Positions 42,267 through 50,746 of a stretch of DNA of 64,000 bases are shown piece after piece. Within the stretch, counting starts at the first letter, position 1, and the number at the start of each line of letters is the position of its first letter. The position numbers were made by a program, and so were the translations under genes. The DNA lies in assembly GCF_003752135.1 (NCBI RefSeq), contig NZ_RJVK01000005.1, positions 62,001 to 126,000 of the forward strand, written 5' to 3'. The notes under the pieces are model-generated. The model worked only from the letters and a program-made list of their open reading frames with translations, had not been told where the DNA came from and searched no databases. Source of the DNA: Caminibacter pacificus (GTDB lineage Bacteria > Campylobacterota > Campylobacteria > Campylobacterales > Nautiliaceae).

Positions 42267-43861
42267 CAGTGCGCTCCTTTTGGTCCGTTTTTAACGACCG
42301 TAAATAGGATTTTAAGTTCAGCAATACCAAGAATTACGAACGCTGTTAAGAACATAAAGAATGTTGCTTGAACGTTTTGTAATGCGATTGGTGTTACTGA
42401 TTCCGCTGTTGGAAGTACTCCGAATACTGTCCAAGGTTGTCTTCCGATTTCAGCTGTCATCCAACCGAAACTTGTTGCAATCCATGGAAGCGGTACAGAG
42501 ATAACAGCAAGTTTTTGAACAAGTCTGTTTTCAACAAACGTACCTTTCATAATTGATACGTAAGCTAAGATGAATAGTAAAATGAACCAGAATCCAAGTG
42601 CAACCATGATATGGAACGCATAGAATACTGGAGGTACCGGTGGATAAATTAGATTTGGATCAATATTTGGATTAGCAAAATATCCGTAACCGATTAAGTC
42701 AGCTTTTGTAAGTTTGATACCAGTTTTTGGGTCTTCCCAAATAACTTTGTAAAAGTCTGCTTTTGCAGCTTCCATTGCTGCTGTATCACCAGCTTTTTTA
42801 GCTTCATGATATTTTAATAAGTCGTTTTTAGCTTCTTTACCAACTGCTGCAAGTTTGCTTAGAGGCCAAATACCGTATTCAGAATTACCGTTAACTAAGT
42901 CTCTTAGACCAGGAACGAATGCGTTCGGATCTCTTTTTCCAAGTAGAGATAACATTTTTGGAAGTTCGATTTTAAATACGAAACCTTCGTCATTACTTGT
43001 AACTTCAGTAGCTTTTAGATTTTTAGGAATACCGAATGCTACGATCGGTGCTCCTCTTTCACCTACGTAAAGACCTTCTGCAGAAGCGATTTTTGTAGGT
43101 TGAGTATTTGCAACTTCATAAGCATGCTCGTCACCGATTACCGCTACGAAAATTGAAGAAATAAGTCCAAATGCTGCTGCAACTGTTGCTGATTTTTTAG
43201 CGAATTCTACGTGTTTACCTTTTAGTAGGTAAAGGCTTGAAATACCAAGTACGAAGATTGATGCAAGAGTATATCCCGCACTTACAACGTGTAAGAATTT
43301 AACTTGTGCTACCGGTTGCGTAATTAGCGCCCAGAAGTTTGTCATTTCAAGTCTTGAAGTGTCGATATTGAAGAAACCGAATTCATTACTTGGATGTTGC
43401 ATAAATCCGTTTGCAATCAAAATCCAAAGTGCTGATAGGTTTGAACCGATTGCAAGTAGCCAAGTAGATGCTAAGTGAACACCTTTGCTAACTCTTTTCC
43501 ATCCGAAGAATGAAATTGCTGCGAATGTTGCTTCCATAAAGAATGCAACGATACCTTCAACTGCAAGTGGTGCACCGAATAAGTCACCAACAACCCATGA
43601 GTAAGTTGACCAGTTAGTACCGAACTCGAACTCGTGAATAATACCAGTTGATAATCCAAGAGCGAAGTTGATACCGAAAATTAATTGCCAGAACTGAGTA
43701 ATTTCTTTCCACTCTTGCTTACCGGTTTTTACATAGATAGTTTCGAAAAACGCTACGATGAAAGACATACCTAATGTAAACGGTACGAAAAAGAAGTGGA
43801 ACAGTGCTGTCATTGCGAACTGAGCTCTCGCCCACTCAAGCATGGTTAAATCTACATGCAT
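42266..43861 (-). CDS. cydA: Cytochrome bd quinol oxidase subunit I
   Basis: A 531-residue heme subunit. The high-spin heme ligand His is in ALFHFFFVPFTLG (19-31 region), another ligand His is in KFLHVVSAGY, and the Met ligand is in AFHIMVALGF. GRQPW (near 440), of the quinol-binding Q-loop, is present. Residues about 255-385 form a long periplasmic region with several charged segments. It provides high-affinity oxygen reduction, useful in a low-oxygen organism. The operon order is DUF4492, cydA, cydB, small protein. Confidence 0.96.
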   Translation of the reverse strand: MHVDLTMLEWARAQFAMTALFHFFFVPFTLGMSFIVAFFETIYVKTGKQEWKEITQFWQLIFGINFALGLSTGIIHEFEFGTNWSTYSWVVGDLFGAPLAVEGIVAFFMEATFAAISFFGWKRVSKGVHLASTWLLAIGSNLSALWILIANGFMQHPSNEFGFFNIDTSRLEMTNFWALITQPVAQVKFLHVVSAGYTLASIFVLGISSLYLLKGKHVEFAKKSATVAAAFGLISSIFVAVIGDEHAYEVANTQPTKIASAEGLYVGERGAPIVAFGIPKNLKATEVTSNDEGFVFKIELPKMLSLLGKRDPNAFVPGLRDLVNGNSEYGIWPLSKLAAVGKEAKNDLLKYHEAKKAGDTAAMEAAKADFYKVIWEDPKTGIKLTKADLIGYGYFANPNIDPNLIYPPVPPVFYAFHIMVALGFWFILLFILAYVSIMKGTFVENRLVQKLAVISVPLPWIATSFGWMTAEIGRQPWTVFGVLPTAESVTPIALQNVQATFFMFLTAFVILGIAELKILFTVVKNGPKGAH

Positions 43862-43862
43862 G

Positions 43863-44090
43863 CTATTCCTCCTTTTTTGTTGTGGTTGTAATTTTTGTCA
43901 GTTGTTGTATATACAGCTCTTGTTGAGCCGCTTTGCTTTGAATCTTCGAACTTAAAGTCGGAAAGAAAAAAGCTTTGATAACGACAAAAATTACAACCAA
44001 TTTGATAATAATAATTACCCAAAGCTTTCGCCCAAGGTCCGACAGGTTTTTAAACCCGTCTATGTAAAAGAACAAAATTCGTTTAAACAT
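43863..44090 (-). CDS. DUF4492 small membrane protein, cyd operon leader gene
   Basis: A 75-residue protein with one membrane helix (about 23-45). FYIDGFKNLSDLGRKLWVIIIIK matches the DUF4492 family, which is regularly found just before cydA in Campylobacterota and Bacteroidota. The ATG at 44090 is used because AAGGAGG precedes it; an upstream in-frame start lacks a site. It probably helps assembly or stability of cytochrome bd, though this is not shown. One base separates it from the cydA stop side. Confidence 0.82.
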   Translation of the reverse strand: MFKRILFFYIDGFKNLSDLGRKLWVIIIIKLVVIFVVIKAFFFPTLSSKIQSKAAQQELYIQQLTKITTTTKKEE

Positions 44091-44107
44091 AGAGCCCTCC
44101 TTCGAGG

Positions 44108-44145
44108 CTACCAAAAATTATATATCAATTTATTTTGGTAGTCAA
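44108..44145 (-). promoter_or_regulatory. cyd operon promoter with operator-like inverted repeat
   Basis: On the minus strand, TTGACT (44140-44145), 17 bp, TATAAT (44117-44122). CTACCAAAA (44108-44116) and TTTTGGTAG (44133-44141) are perfect 9-bp inverted arms with a 16-bp centre that includes the -10 box and touch the -35 box. The layout suits repression or redox control. Confidence 0.75.
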
Positions 44146-44293
44146 TAATAATTAATGGAAAATTAATTGATTTTGACGTTTAATTCACAATTGAATATTC
44201 ATTTAGTTTTATATTTGACATAAATTTTACAAAAATTAAAAAACATTGATTTTTAGGGGAATTTGAAAAATAAAGAAAGAGAAGGAGAAAAAA

Positions 44294-44680
44294 TTATTCG
44301 CTAACTTCCACAACTTTTTCTTCGCTCTCCCATAGACCGTGTTTAGTACAATAAGCCATTGCAGTAAGTTTAAGTTTTGATTTTTTAGGAATGATGTAAA
44401 AATCAACTTCAACTTGGCTTTTTTCGTTTCCGAGCGTACCAGGTGTGAAAGTAGCTTGACCAAGTAGCGTATCTCCGTCCCAAAGTTGAACGTATGCGAT
44501 GTAATGGTCGAAATCGTCAGGGTGAGAGTATTCGTTACCAACTTTTACTTTTACTTTGAATTTTTCACCTTTTTTTGCAGTGTCTTCACAAATCACAAAT
44601 GGTGAATGTCTGTCGATGTAATCTTTTTTTGCTTCTCTATCGATTTGAGAGATGTCTTCATATCTGTTGATTTTTGGCAT
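44294..44680 (-). CDS. Superoxide reductase (neelaredoxin type)
   Basis: A 128-residue single-domain, class II superoxide reductase. Iron ligands are H25, H53 (EYSHPDD), H59 (FDHYI), C111 and H114 (YCTKHGLWES), which form the Fe(His4Cys) centre. The loop that usually reads Glu-Lys-His is D23-R24-H25 here. There is no desulforedoxin domain, so it is not desulfoferrodoxin. The ATG at 44680 follows AAAGGAGG. A strong TTGTCT-17-TATAAT promoter lies upstream. With cytochrome bd next door it forms an oxygen-protection block. Confidence 0.92.
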   Translation of the reverse strand: MPKINRYEDISQIDREAKKDYIDRHSPFVICEDTAKKGEKFKVKVKVGNEYSHPDDFDHYIAYVQLWDGDTLLGQATFTPGTLGNEKSQVEVDFYIIPKKSKLKLTAMAYCTKHGLWESEEKVVEVSE

Positions 44681-44711
44681 ATTTGCCTCCTTTTGATAAA
44701 ATTTGTAATTA

Positions 44712-44740
44712 ATTATAACACAAAAAAATAAAAAAGACAA
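44712..44740 (-). promoter_or_regulatory. Superoxide reductase promoter
   Basis: On the minus strand, TTGTCT (44735-44740), 17 bp, TATAAT (44712-44717), followed by AAAGGAGG and the start at 44680. Confidence 0.65.
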
Positions 44741-44785
44741 AATTTATCTTTTATTTTTGGATAAAAATTATAAAAAAGGTAACAA

Positions 44786-45214
44786 TTGAAAAAAGTCGAA
44801 ATTTTTACCGACGGCAGTTCCCTTGGAAATCCGGGGCCCGGTGGTTGGTGCGCGATTCTTAGACATAAAGGCGTTGAGAAGACATTGAGCGGAGGAGAAA
44901 AGGAGACTACGAATAACAGAATGGAGTTAAAAGCTGTCATTGAGGGTCTGAGGGCTTTAAAATTTCCTTGCGAAGTCGATTTGTATAGTGATTCGACTTA
45001 TGTGGTTAAAGGCATAAACGAATGGCTTGAAAATTGGGTGAAAAAAGATTTCAAAAAAGTAAAAAATCCCGATTTATGGCGTGAGTTTTTGGAAGTTAGC
45101 AAACCGCATAAGCTTAACGTTTTTTGGGTAAAAGCCCATAACGGACACAGAGAAAACGAAATTTGTGATAAAATAGCAAAAGAGGAAGCAAGGAGATTCA
45201 GTGTTAATAAGTAA
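44786..45214 (+). CDS. rnhA: Ribonuclease HI
   Basis: Cleaves RNA in RNA/DNA hybrids. The 142 residues have the four catalytic acids in place: FTDGSSLGNPGPGG (7-20), NNRMELKAVIEGL, LYSDSTYVV and NEICDKIAKEEA. The start is TTG; no ATG lies nearby, and a purine-rich AAAAAAGG segment precedes it. The gene overlaps the HDOD gene by 14 bases. It begins a plus-strand operon with HDOD, rnc and aroC. Confidence 0.95.
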   Translation: MKKVEIFTDGSSLGNPGPGGWCAILRHKGVEKTLSGGEKETTNNRMELKAVIEGLRALKFPCEVDLYSDSTYVVKGINEWLENWVKKDFKKVKNPDLWREFLEVSKPHKLNVFWVKAHNGHRENEICDKIAKEEARRFSVNK

Positions 45215-45977
45215 AAGCGACATAATCAAATATCTAAAAGAGATTCCCCCGGTACCTGAAAGCGTCAAAGCGTGTCTTGATTATTTGAAACAAGGAGAGC
45301 TTAAAAAAGCGGCGCTTGAGGCGGATAAAGATATCGTTTTGAAAAAACAGATAGAATCGATAGTAAACTCGGCGGCTTTTTCACTTCCAAACAAAGTCGA
45401 AGATACGGTACAGCTTTTTTCTATGATCGGACTTGAAATGGCAAAAAGCCTCGTTTATTCATATTTGGTAAAATTACTCTCTCCGAAAGAATGGAAGATT
45501 TTTGATATTAATTTTGCCGATTTTCAGGCGGCTTTTATGAAAATGTACGAAGAAAATATGATTTTGGAATTCGGTGAAGATGTTTATAAAAAATATGCCG
45601 AAATAGGCGCTATAGTACCTGCTGCGGTTTGTGTTTGCGATTCGCTTTTGGGGGATAAAAAAGAAGATTTGGAGCTTATATTGGACGCCGCTCCTTTAGA
45701 ATACGGCACTTTGCTAAAAAGAATGACCGGAGCGTCGCTTTTCGGACTTGCGGCTAAAATAGCCGAAATTTGGGGACTTGAAAAAGAAAAAACCGAAAGC
45801 TTGAAAAAAGCGGAGTGTGATGTTTGCGATAATGAAATCGCAGCGCTGATACATTTTATATTTTTCTATCTTAGCAGCAAAAAGCAGTTTTTGGATTTGA
45901 ATTCTTTAATAGAATTTAAACCCGAATCGATAGAAAAAATACCAAAAACTTACGAAAGGATAATAAATGGTAGCTGA
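45201..45977 (+). CDS. HDOD domain protein
   Basis: A 258-residue protein of the HDOD group (a non-catalytic HD-like domain used in signalling). IPPVPESVKACLDYL begins the domain, IVNSAAFSLPNKVEDTVQLFSMIG and EIGAIVPAAVCVCD continue it; HD metal residues are not kept, as usual. The start is GTG behind an AAGGAG site inside the rnhA end. HDOD proteins often tie into c-di-GMP or stress regulation, but the target is unknown. It overlaps rnc by 11 bases. Confidence 0.85.
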   Translation: MLISKSDIIKYLKEIPPVPESVKACLDYLKQGELKKAALEADKDIVLKKQIESIVNSAAFSLPNKVEDTVQLFSMIGLEMAKSLVYSYLVKLLSPKEWKIFDINFADFQAAFMKMYEENMILEFGEDVYKKYAEIGAIVPAAVCVCDSLLGDKKEDLELILDAAPLEYGTLLKRMTGASLFGLAAKIAEIWGLEKEKTESLKKAECDVCDNEIAALIHFIFFYLSSKKQFLDLNSLIEFKPESIEKIPKTYERIINGS

Positions 45978-46650
45978 GGAACTGCAAAAGAGCTTGGGGT
46001 ATCAGTTTAAAGATGAAAAATTGATAACCGAGGCTCTCACTCATAGAAGTTATACGAAAGATTTTAACAACGAAAGGCTCGAATATTTGGGAGATGCCGT
46101 ACTTGATTTGATAGTCGGAGAGTATTTGTATCATCTTTTTCCGGATGCTGAGGAGGGAATGCTCTCAAAACTTAGAGCCGCTCTTGTTAATGAGGACTCT
46201 TTTGACAAACTCGCAAAAAAGCTTGATTTGGGAAAATATCTCTTTTTATCTCCTGCGGAAGAAAATAACAGAGGTCGCGAAAAACCCTCTATTCTCTCAA
46301 GTGCTTTTGAGGCGTTAATAGGCGCTATTTATCTTGAAGCGGGATTTGATAAGGCAAAAGAGATTGCATTAAGACTTATAAAAGAGGTGTTTCCTAAAAT
46401 TACTCCCGAAGAGCTTTTAAAAGATTACAAAACGAATCTTCAAGAGATTACCCAAGCTCATTTCGGCGTCGTTCCGGAATATAGGCTAATAAGCGCAACG
46501 GGGCCCGATCATAGAAAAGAGTTTGAAATAGGTGTTTTTATCAACGATAAAGAGTATGCAAGAGCAAAAGGTAGAAGCAAAAAAGCGGCACAGCAAGAGG
46601 GGGCTCGTTTGACTATCGAAAAATTAAAAAAAGAGCTTAATTTAAAATAG
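45967..46650 (+). CDS. rnc: Ribonuclease III
   Basis: A 227-residue double-strand RNA endonuclease. The catalytic signature NERLEYLGDAVLDLIVGEYL occupies about 36-55, with the second metal Glu in AFEALIGAIYLEAG (near 110-125). The C-terminal dsRNA-binding domain covers 155-222 (YKTNLQEITQ, GRSKKAAQQEGA). It matures rRNA and, in organisms with tracrRNA systems, crRNA; here the CRISPR type probably uses Cas6 instead. Confidence 0.96.
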   Translation: MVAEELQKSLGYQFKDEKLITEALTHRSYTKDFNNERLEYLGDAVLDLIVGEYLYHLFPDAEEGMLSKLRAALVNEDSFDKLAKKLDLGKYLFLSPAEENNRGREKPSILSSAFEALIGAIYLEAGFDKAKEIALRLIKEVFPKITPEELLKDYKTNLQEITQAHFGVVPEYRLISATGPDHRKEFEIGVFINDKEYARAKGRSKKAAQQEGARLTIEKLKKELNLK

Positions 46651-46658
46651 GAGAGTTG

Positions 46659-47732
46659 ATGTTTAATAGTTTCGGTGAGATTTTTAGATTTACGACATTC
46701 GGAGAATCACACGGCAAGGCTATCGGTGTGATAATCGACGGCGTACCGGCTGGGCTTAAATTTGACGAAGAGTTTTTGGTAAGCGAGCTTGATAGAAGAA
46801 GACCCGGAAAAAATCGTTTTGCCACTCAAAGAAAAGAGAGCGATACTCCGGAAGTTTTAAGCGGTGTGTTTGAGGGGATGACAACAGGTACTCCGATTTC
46901 GATTGTTATTTTTAATAAAGACCAAAAAAGCAAGGATTATTCGAATATAAAAGATATTTTCCGTCCGGGACATGCTGATTTTACTTATTGGCATAAATAC
47001 GGCATAAGAGACTATAGAGGCGGTGGCAGAAGCTCTGCGAGGGAAACCGCAGCAAGAGTTGCGGCCGGAGCTGTAGCAAAGATGATTTTAAGAGAGCTTG
47101 ATATCGAAATTGAAGCCGGAGTAGTGGAAATCGGAGGGATTAGAGCTGAAAATATAGATTATGAGTATGCAAAAAACTCGCCGATTTTCGCACTTGATAG
47201 CGAAGCGGAAAAAAAATGGATAGAAGCGATAGATAAAGCAAGAGAGGAACATAACTCCCTTGGAGGAGTGGTGAAACTCAGAATAAAAAATCTCCCCGTA
47301 GGGCTTGGCGAGCCGATTTATTACAAGCTCGATAATATTTTGGCAAGTGCGATGGTTAGTATCAATGCCGTAAAAGGTATCTATATCGGAAACAGTGAGG
47401 CTCATAAACTAACAGGTCTTGAAAACAACGACGAAATAAGCAAAGATGGCTTTTTGAGTAATAATTGCGGAGGAGTTTTGGGAGGTATCAGTAACGGAGA
47501 AGATGTCGAACTTGAAGTCTTTTTCAAACCGACGCCTTCGATTTTTAAACCTCAGAAATCTGTCGATATTTACGGAAACGAAGTTGAAGTAAACCTAAAA
47601 GGCCGCCACGACCCTATCGTAGCGGTTAGAGGTAGCGTTGTGGCCGAAGCTATGGCTGCTTGTGTGGTAGCAGATATGCTGTTTTTGAATATGACGAGAA
47701 AAATGGAATATATCAAAAAGATTTATCAATAA
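46659..47732 (+). CDS. aroC: Chorismate synthase
   Basis: The last step of the shikimate pathway. RFTTFGESHGKAIGVIIDG near the start, FRPGHADFTYWHKYG (about 105-119), YRGGGRSSARETAARVAAG and RHDPIVAVR (with the conserved Arg-His) are all present. The ATG at 46659 has AGGAG 5 bases upstream and is preferred over the adjacent in-frame TTG at 46656. Chorismate is the substrate of MqnA, encoded just downstream on the opposite strand. Confidence 0.96.
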   Translation: MFNSFGEIFRFTTFGESHGKAIGVIIDGVPAGLKFDEEFLVSELDRRRPGKNRFATQRKESDTPEVLSGVFEGMTTGTPISIVIFNKDQKSKDYSNIKDIFRPGHADFTYWHKYGIRDYRGGGRSSARETAARVAAGAVAKMILRELDIEIEAGVVEIGGIRAENIDYEYAKNSPIFALDSEAEKKWIEAIDKAREEHNSLGGVVKLRIKNLPVGLGEPIYYKLDNILASAMVSINAVKGIYIGNSEAHKLTGLENNDEISKDGFLSNNCGGVLGGISNGEDVELEVFFKPTPSIFKPQKSVDIYGNEVEVNLKGRHDPIVAVRGSVVAEAMAACVVADMLFLNMTRKMEYIKKIYQ

Positions 47733-48025
47733 ATATGAATAGCAAGCCATACGGCCGTTTTTTTTGTTTTTAGAAGCGTATGGGGAGTATTTGCGGGAAT
47801 AAAAAGATAATCTCCGGCTTTTAGTTTTTTAATCTCTCCGTTTATTTCTATTTTTGCGCATCCTTTAAGCAAAACTACGAATTCGTCTTCTTCCTGGCAG
47901 AAAGTTTGAGGTGTTTTTAGAGTGTTTGAAATTATTTTTTTTATTTCGACGTTTTTGTGTTTTAGGATAGTTTCGAAAAATTCGCTATCAAGAGGAGGCA
48001 GTTTTTCTATGTTTAGTAAGTTCAT
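47726..48025 (-). CDS. Small cupin-domain protein
   Basis: A 99-residue single cupin. The core GDYLFIPANTPHTL (72-85) holds the second cupin motif with a His, and EEDEFVVLLKGCAKIEI (near 45-61) resembles the first motif but with E-D-E in place of the usual His pair. It could bind metal weakly or a small ligand. It overlaps the 3' end of mqnA by 38 bases on the same strand and the 3' end of aroC by 7 bases. A role near menaquinone synthesis is only suggested by position. Confidence 0.8.
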   Translation of the reverse strand: MNLLNIEKLPPLDSEFFETILKHKNVEIKKIISNTLKTPQTFCQEEDEFVVLLKGCAKIEINGEIKKLKAGDYLFIPANTPHTLLKTKKTAVWLAIHIY

Positions 48026-48626
48026 TCGCTTTTCTCCAAAATATTTTTAACGCTTTTTTTTCTCTCCAGCCGAGGTTGTAATATATGATTTTATCAAGAT
48101 ACTCTTTTGCTTCTTTGTAGCTTATTCCAAGAGACTCGGCATATTTTTTTAGAGTGAGATAAGGGATTTTTTGTTTTGTTTTTATGAACTCTTTAATAAG
48201 TTTTTCGTACTTTTCGTATTTTTTATTTACGCAAAATAGAGCGAATACAAAAGGTAGATTATATTTTTCATACCAAAGTTTCGCTAAATCTTGGCAGTTT
48301 TTTTCTCTAAAAGCTTTGTCGCCGATTACTACTTTTCCTTTTGTATTTAGGATTTTTGCAAGCACGTTTGAAGTGGCCGATTCGAAGTCGTCTCCGATTC
48401 CGGGGCATACGAGCACGCTTTTGACTTCTTTTTTCGCGGCTATTCCTACCGGAAAGCATTTTTGATTTTTTGCTTTGATAGATGAGATAAAAGCGGCTTC
48501 GATTTTGCCGTTTTCGAACCATTCGTTTATTTTAGCGGGATATGAACTTTTTACTTTTATCCCTTTTTTTTTCAAAAATTGATAAAATGGCAAAAGGTTT
48601 AAGTAATCAATGTGTCCGATTTTCAT
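47988..48626 (-). CDS. mqnA: Chorismate dehydratase MqnA (futalosine pathway)
   Basis: Converts chorismate to 3-enolpyruvoyl-benzoate, the entry to menaquinone by the futalosine route used by Campylobacterota. GHIDYLNLLPFYQFL at the N-terminus and AAFISSIKA near 48-56 match the family's ligand-binding fold, as do VVIGDKAFR and GISYKEAKEYL in the second half. The 212 residues make it a short MqnA. Menaquinone would serve cytochrome bd and respiratory enzymes. Confidence 0.9.
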   Translation of the reverse strand: MKIGHIDYLNLLPFYQFLKKKGIKVKSSYPAKINEWFENGKIEAAFISSIKAKNQKCFPVGIAAKKEVKSVLVCPGIGDDFESATSNVLAKILNTKGKVVIGDKAFREKNCQDLAKLWYEKYNLPFVFALFCVNKKYEKYEKLIKEFIKTKQKIPYLTLKKYAESLGISYKEAKEYLDKIIYYNLGWREKKALKIFWRKANELTKHRKTASS

Positions 48627-48665
48627 ATAAGCCTTTTTTTCGTAATTTTAGCATAAAGGAATTAA

Positions 48666-48887
48666 ATGATAAGAGTTGAATTTTTAGGTCCTATTAATAA
48701 AGAAGCTATGGAGATTGACGTTAAGAGTTTAAAAGAGCTAAAAGAAGTACTAAGTAAAGACGAAGAGCTTAAAAGTTGGCTTAAGTCTTGTGCGGTTGCT
48801 GTAAATGACAAAATAGTGACTTCATTGGACGTAGAGCTTAAAGACGGAGACAAAGTAGTGTTGCTACCGCCTGTATGCGGAGGATGA
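48666..48887 (+). CDS. moaD: Molybdopterin synthase sulfur carrier subunit MoaD
   Basis: A 73-residue ubiquitin-fold sulfur carrier ending in PPVCGG, with the terminal Gly-Gly that is thiocarboxylated. LKDGDKVVLLPP is typical of MoaD. ThiS ends similarly, but the following moaE gene settles the choice. It shares the thiocarboxylate logic with ThiS needed by ThiG; no separate thiS is visible in the window. Confidence 0.92.
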   Translation: MIRVEFLGPINKEAMEIDVKSLKELKEVLSKDEELKSWLKSCAVAVNDKIVTSLDVELKDGDKVVLLPPVCGG

Positions 48888-48909
48888 AATAATAATAAAA
48901 GGAGTATAA

Positions 48910-49338
48910 ATGGTTGAGGTATTTAAAGGCGGCGTTCCTGTAATTCCTACGCTTGAGAGGTGGTATGAGGAGTTTAAGCTCGAGGGGTACGGGGCGATGA
49001 TTCCTTTTATCGGAATTGTAAGACCGGATAACGAAATAGAAGGGCTTAGTTTTGATTTGTATTTGCCGATGCTAAACGAGTGGTTTAAGAAGTGGCAAAA
49101 TTTAGATGACGCTAAAATTATGATGGCTCATAGTTTCGGGGATGTAATGGTAGGTGAAACGAGCTTTTTGTGCGCCGTATTTACAAAACACAGACGTGAG
49201 GGGTTTAAGTATCTTGAGGAATTCGTAGAGGATTTCAAAGCCAACGCTCCGATTTGGAAATACGACCTTAAAGGCGGCAAAAGGATTTTTGCAAGCGATA
49301 GAGCAAAAGAGCTTCCGGGAGCCGGACTTTTAGATTAG
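48910..49338 (+). CDS. moaE: Molybdopterin synthase catalytic subunit MoaE
   Basis: A 142-residue catalytic subunit that adds dithiolene sulfurs to precursor Z using MoaD. AMIPFIGIVRPDNEIEGLSFD and FTKHRREGFKYLEEFVEDF with APIWKYD near 117-123 include the catalytic lysines and arginines. The gene follows moaD by 22 bp with GGAG upstream. It ends 9 bases into the converging moeA gene. Confidence 0.93.
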   Translation: MVEVFKGGVPVIPTLERWYEEFKLEGYGAMIPFIGIVRPDNEIEGLSFDLYLPMLNEWFKKWQNLDDAKIMMAHSFGDVMVGETSFLCAVFTKHRREGFKYLEEFVEDFKANAPIWKYDLKGGKRIFASDRAKELPGAGLLD

Positions 49339-50517
49339 GATATATTCTACTATTTCTCCCGCTTCTTTTGTACCTTCGTTTTCATCAATTACGGCAAGTG
49401 CGTTTGAAAGGGCGATTGAGAGGTAGTTTGAGGTTTGTTGCGTGTATGCCGCAGTAAAGGTTACTTTTTCGTCGCACTCGATATTGCCTCTTATGAAATC
49501 GACTCTTCCTTCTTTCGCTTTTGTTTTTGTAGTTAAAACGGCTTTTTTGTATTCGTTTTGATAATTTACAATACCTGCCGCTTTTTTGACGTACGGAATC
49601 AAAAATTCAACGGCGTTTACAAGCAGTGCAGCAGGGTATCCCGGCAGTCCGAAAAATAGTTTTTTGTCTTTATTTCCGAAAATCAAAGGGCGTCCCGGGC
49701 GGATGTTTGTAGTGGTGAATTTTATATCGACTCCTATTTGTTTTGCTATCTCTTTTGTAAAGTCGTATTTTCCTTTGCTTGCACCCCCGCTTGAGATTAA
49801 TATGTCGTTTTCTTCTATGGCGTTTTTGAAAACTTTTATCATTTCATCCAAATTATCTGGAAGTTTTCCGTAGTACGTAATATCGGCATAAGGTTTTAAA
49901 AGCCCTTTTAAAATATAAAGATTTGAGTTTTTCACTCCTGCCTTGTCGAGTGCTTCAAAGGGCTCTTTTACTTCGCTACCCGTAACTACGATACCGATTT
50001 TTACTTTTTTAAAAACTTTGATTTGATAATGTCCCAAATTTGCAAGAAGCGCTACTTTTTTATAATCCAGAATTTCGCCTTTTTTTAAGACCACATCTCC
50101 CGTTTTTACTTCTTCACCCTCGAAATTTATCAAATCACCTTTTTTTACAGGTTTTTTTATAACGATATAATCTCCATCTTTTTCTACATCTTCGATTCTG
50201 ACAACGGCGTTTGCGCCTTTTGGTACCACTCCGCCGGTCATAATGAAAATAGCGCCTTCTTTTAATTCTTTTTGCGCTTCTCCGGCGGGTGCTTCGTCTA
50301 TTATTTTTAGTTTTGCCGGAAATGTCAGATTATCTACGTTTATGGCGTATCCGTCAACCGCACTTTTATCGCTTTCGGGAATATTGAATTTCGCCTTCAT
50401 ATCTTCAAATAACACCCTGCCTTCCGCCTCGTCAATAGTTATCGTTTCATAGTATTTTTGGGATGTAAGAGAATCAATTATCTCTTTTGCTTCGTTACGC
50501 GTTACTTTTATAAACAT
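49330..50517 (-). CDS. moeA: Molybdopterin molybdenumtransferase MoeA
   Basis: Inserts molybdate (or tungstate) into molybdopterin. The 395 residues have domains I-IV: DKSAVDGYAINVD (48-60), TGGVVPKGANAVVRIEDV, IVVTGSEVKEPF, SSGGASKGKYDFTKE with the active-site acids, and RPGRPLIFG and GLPGYPAALL. Length is typical. It lies on the opposite strand to moaDE, converging by 9 bases. An intergenic repeated element separates it from the next upstream minus gene. Confidence 0.94.
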   Translation of the reverse strand: MFIKVTRNEAKEIIDSLTSQKYYETITIDEAEGRVLFEDMKAKFNIPESDKSAVDGYAINVDNLTFPAKLKIIDEAPAGEAQKELKEGAIFIMTGGVVPKGANAVVRIEDVEKDGDYIVIKKPVKKGDLINFEGEEVKTGDVVLKKGEILDYKKVALLANLGHYQIKVFKKVKIGIVVTGSEVKEPFEALDKAGVKNSNLYILKGLLKPYADITYYGKLPDNLDEMIKVFKNAIEENDILISSGGASKGKYDFTKEIAKQIGVDIKFTTTNIRPGRPLIFGNKDKKLFFGLPGYPAALLVNAVEFLIPYVKKAAGIVNYQNEYKKAVLTTKTKAKEGRVDFIRGNIECDEKVTFTAAYTQQTSNYLSIALSNALAVIDENEGTKEAGEIVEYILI

Positions 50518-50547
50518 TTTTGCCCTTTAGCCTTTAATTTCGTAAAG

Positions 50548-50684
50548 AATTAATAAATAAAGCGAAACAATTGCAAATTTTAATGGAAAAAAAGCGTTAA
50601 AAAAAGCACACAAGCTCAAAGAGGTCTGTGCTTTTTAGCTTTTTTGAAATGGCCAAAATTTGCTCTCTTGTTGAGCTTATTTAT
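50548..50684. repeat. Structured intergenic repeat element, copy A
   Basis: Aligns with copy B at 63853-64000. Shared blocks: AACAATTGC (50566-50574), GGTCTGTG (50623-50630), CTTTTTAG-like, GCTCTCTTG (50662-50670). A perfect 10-bp stem joins AAAAAGCACA (50601-50610) and TGTGCTTTTT (50627-50636), and GCTC/GAGC (50662-50665 and 50673-50676) closes a 7-base loop. In the minus-strand frame it reads PLKFAIVSL, and copy B reads SFKFAIVPL. Confidence 0.75.
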
Positions 50685-50746
50685 TAATCTTCATTTTTGG
50701 TTACTTGCTTCTTTTCCTTATCTTTTCCACTTTTTCACAATTTCAC

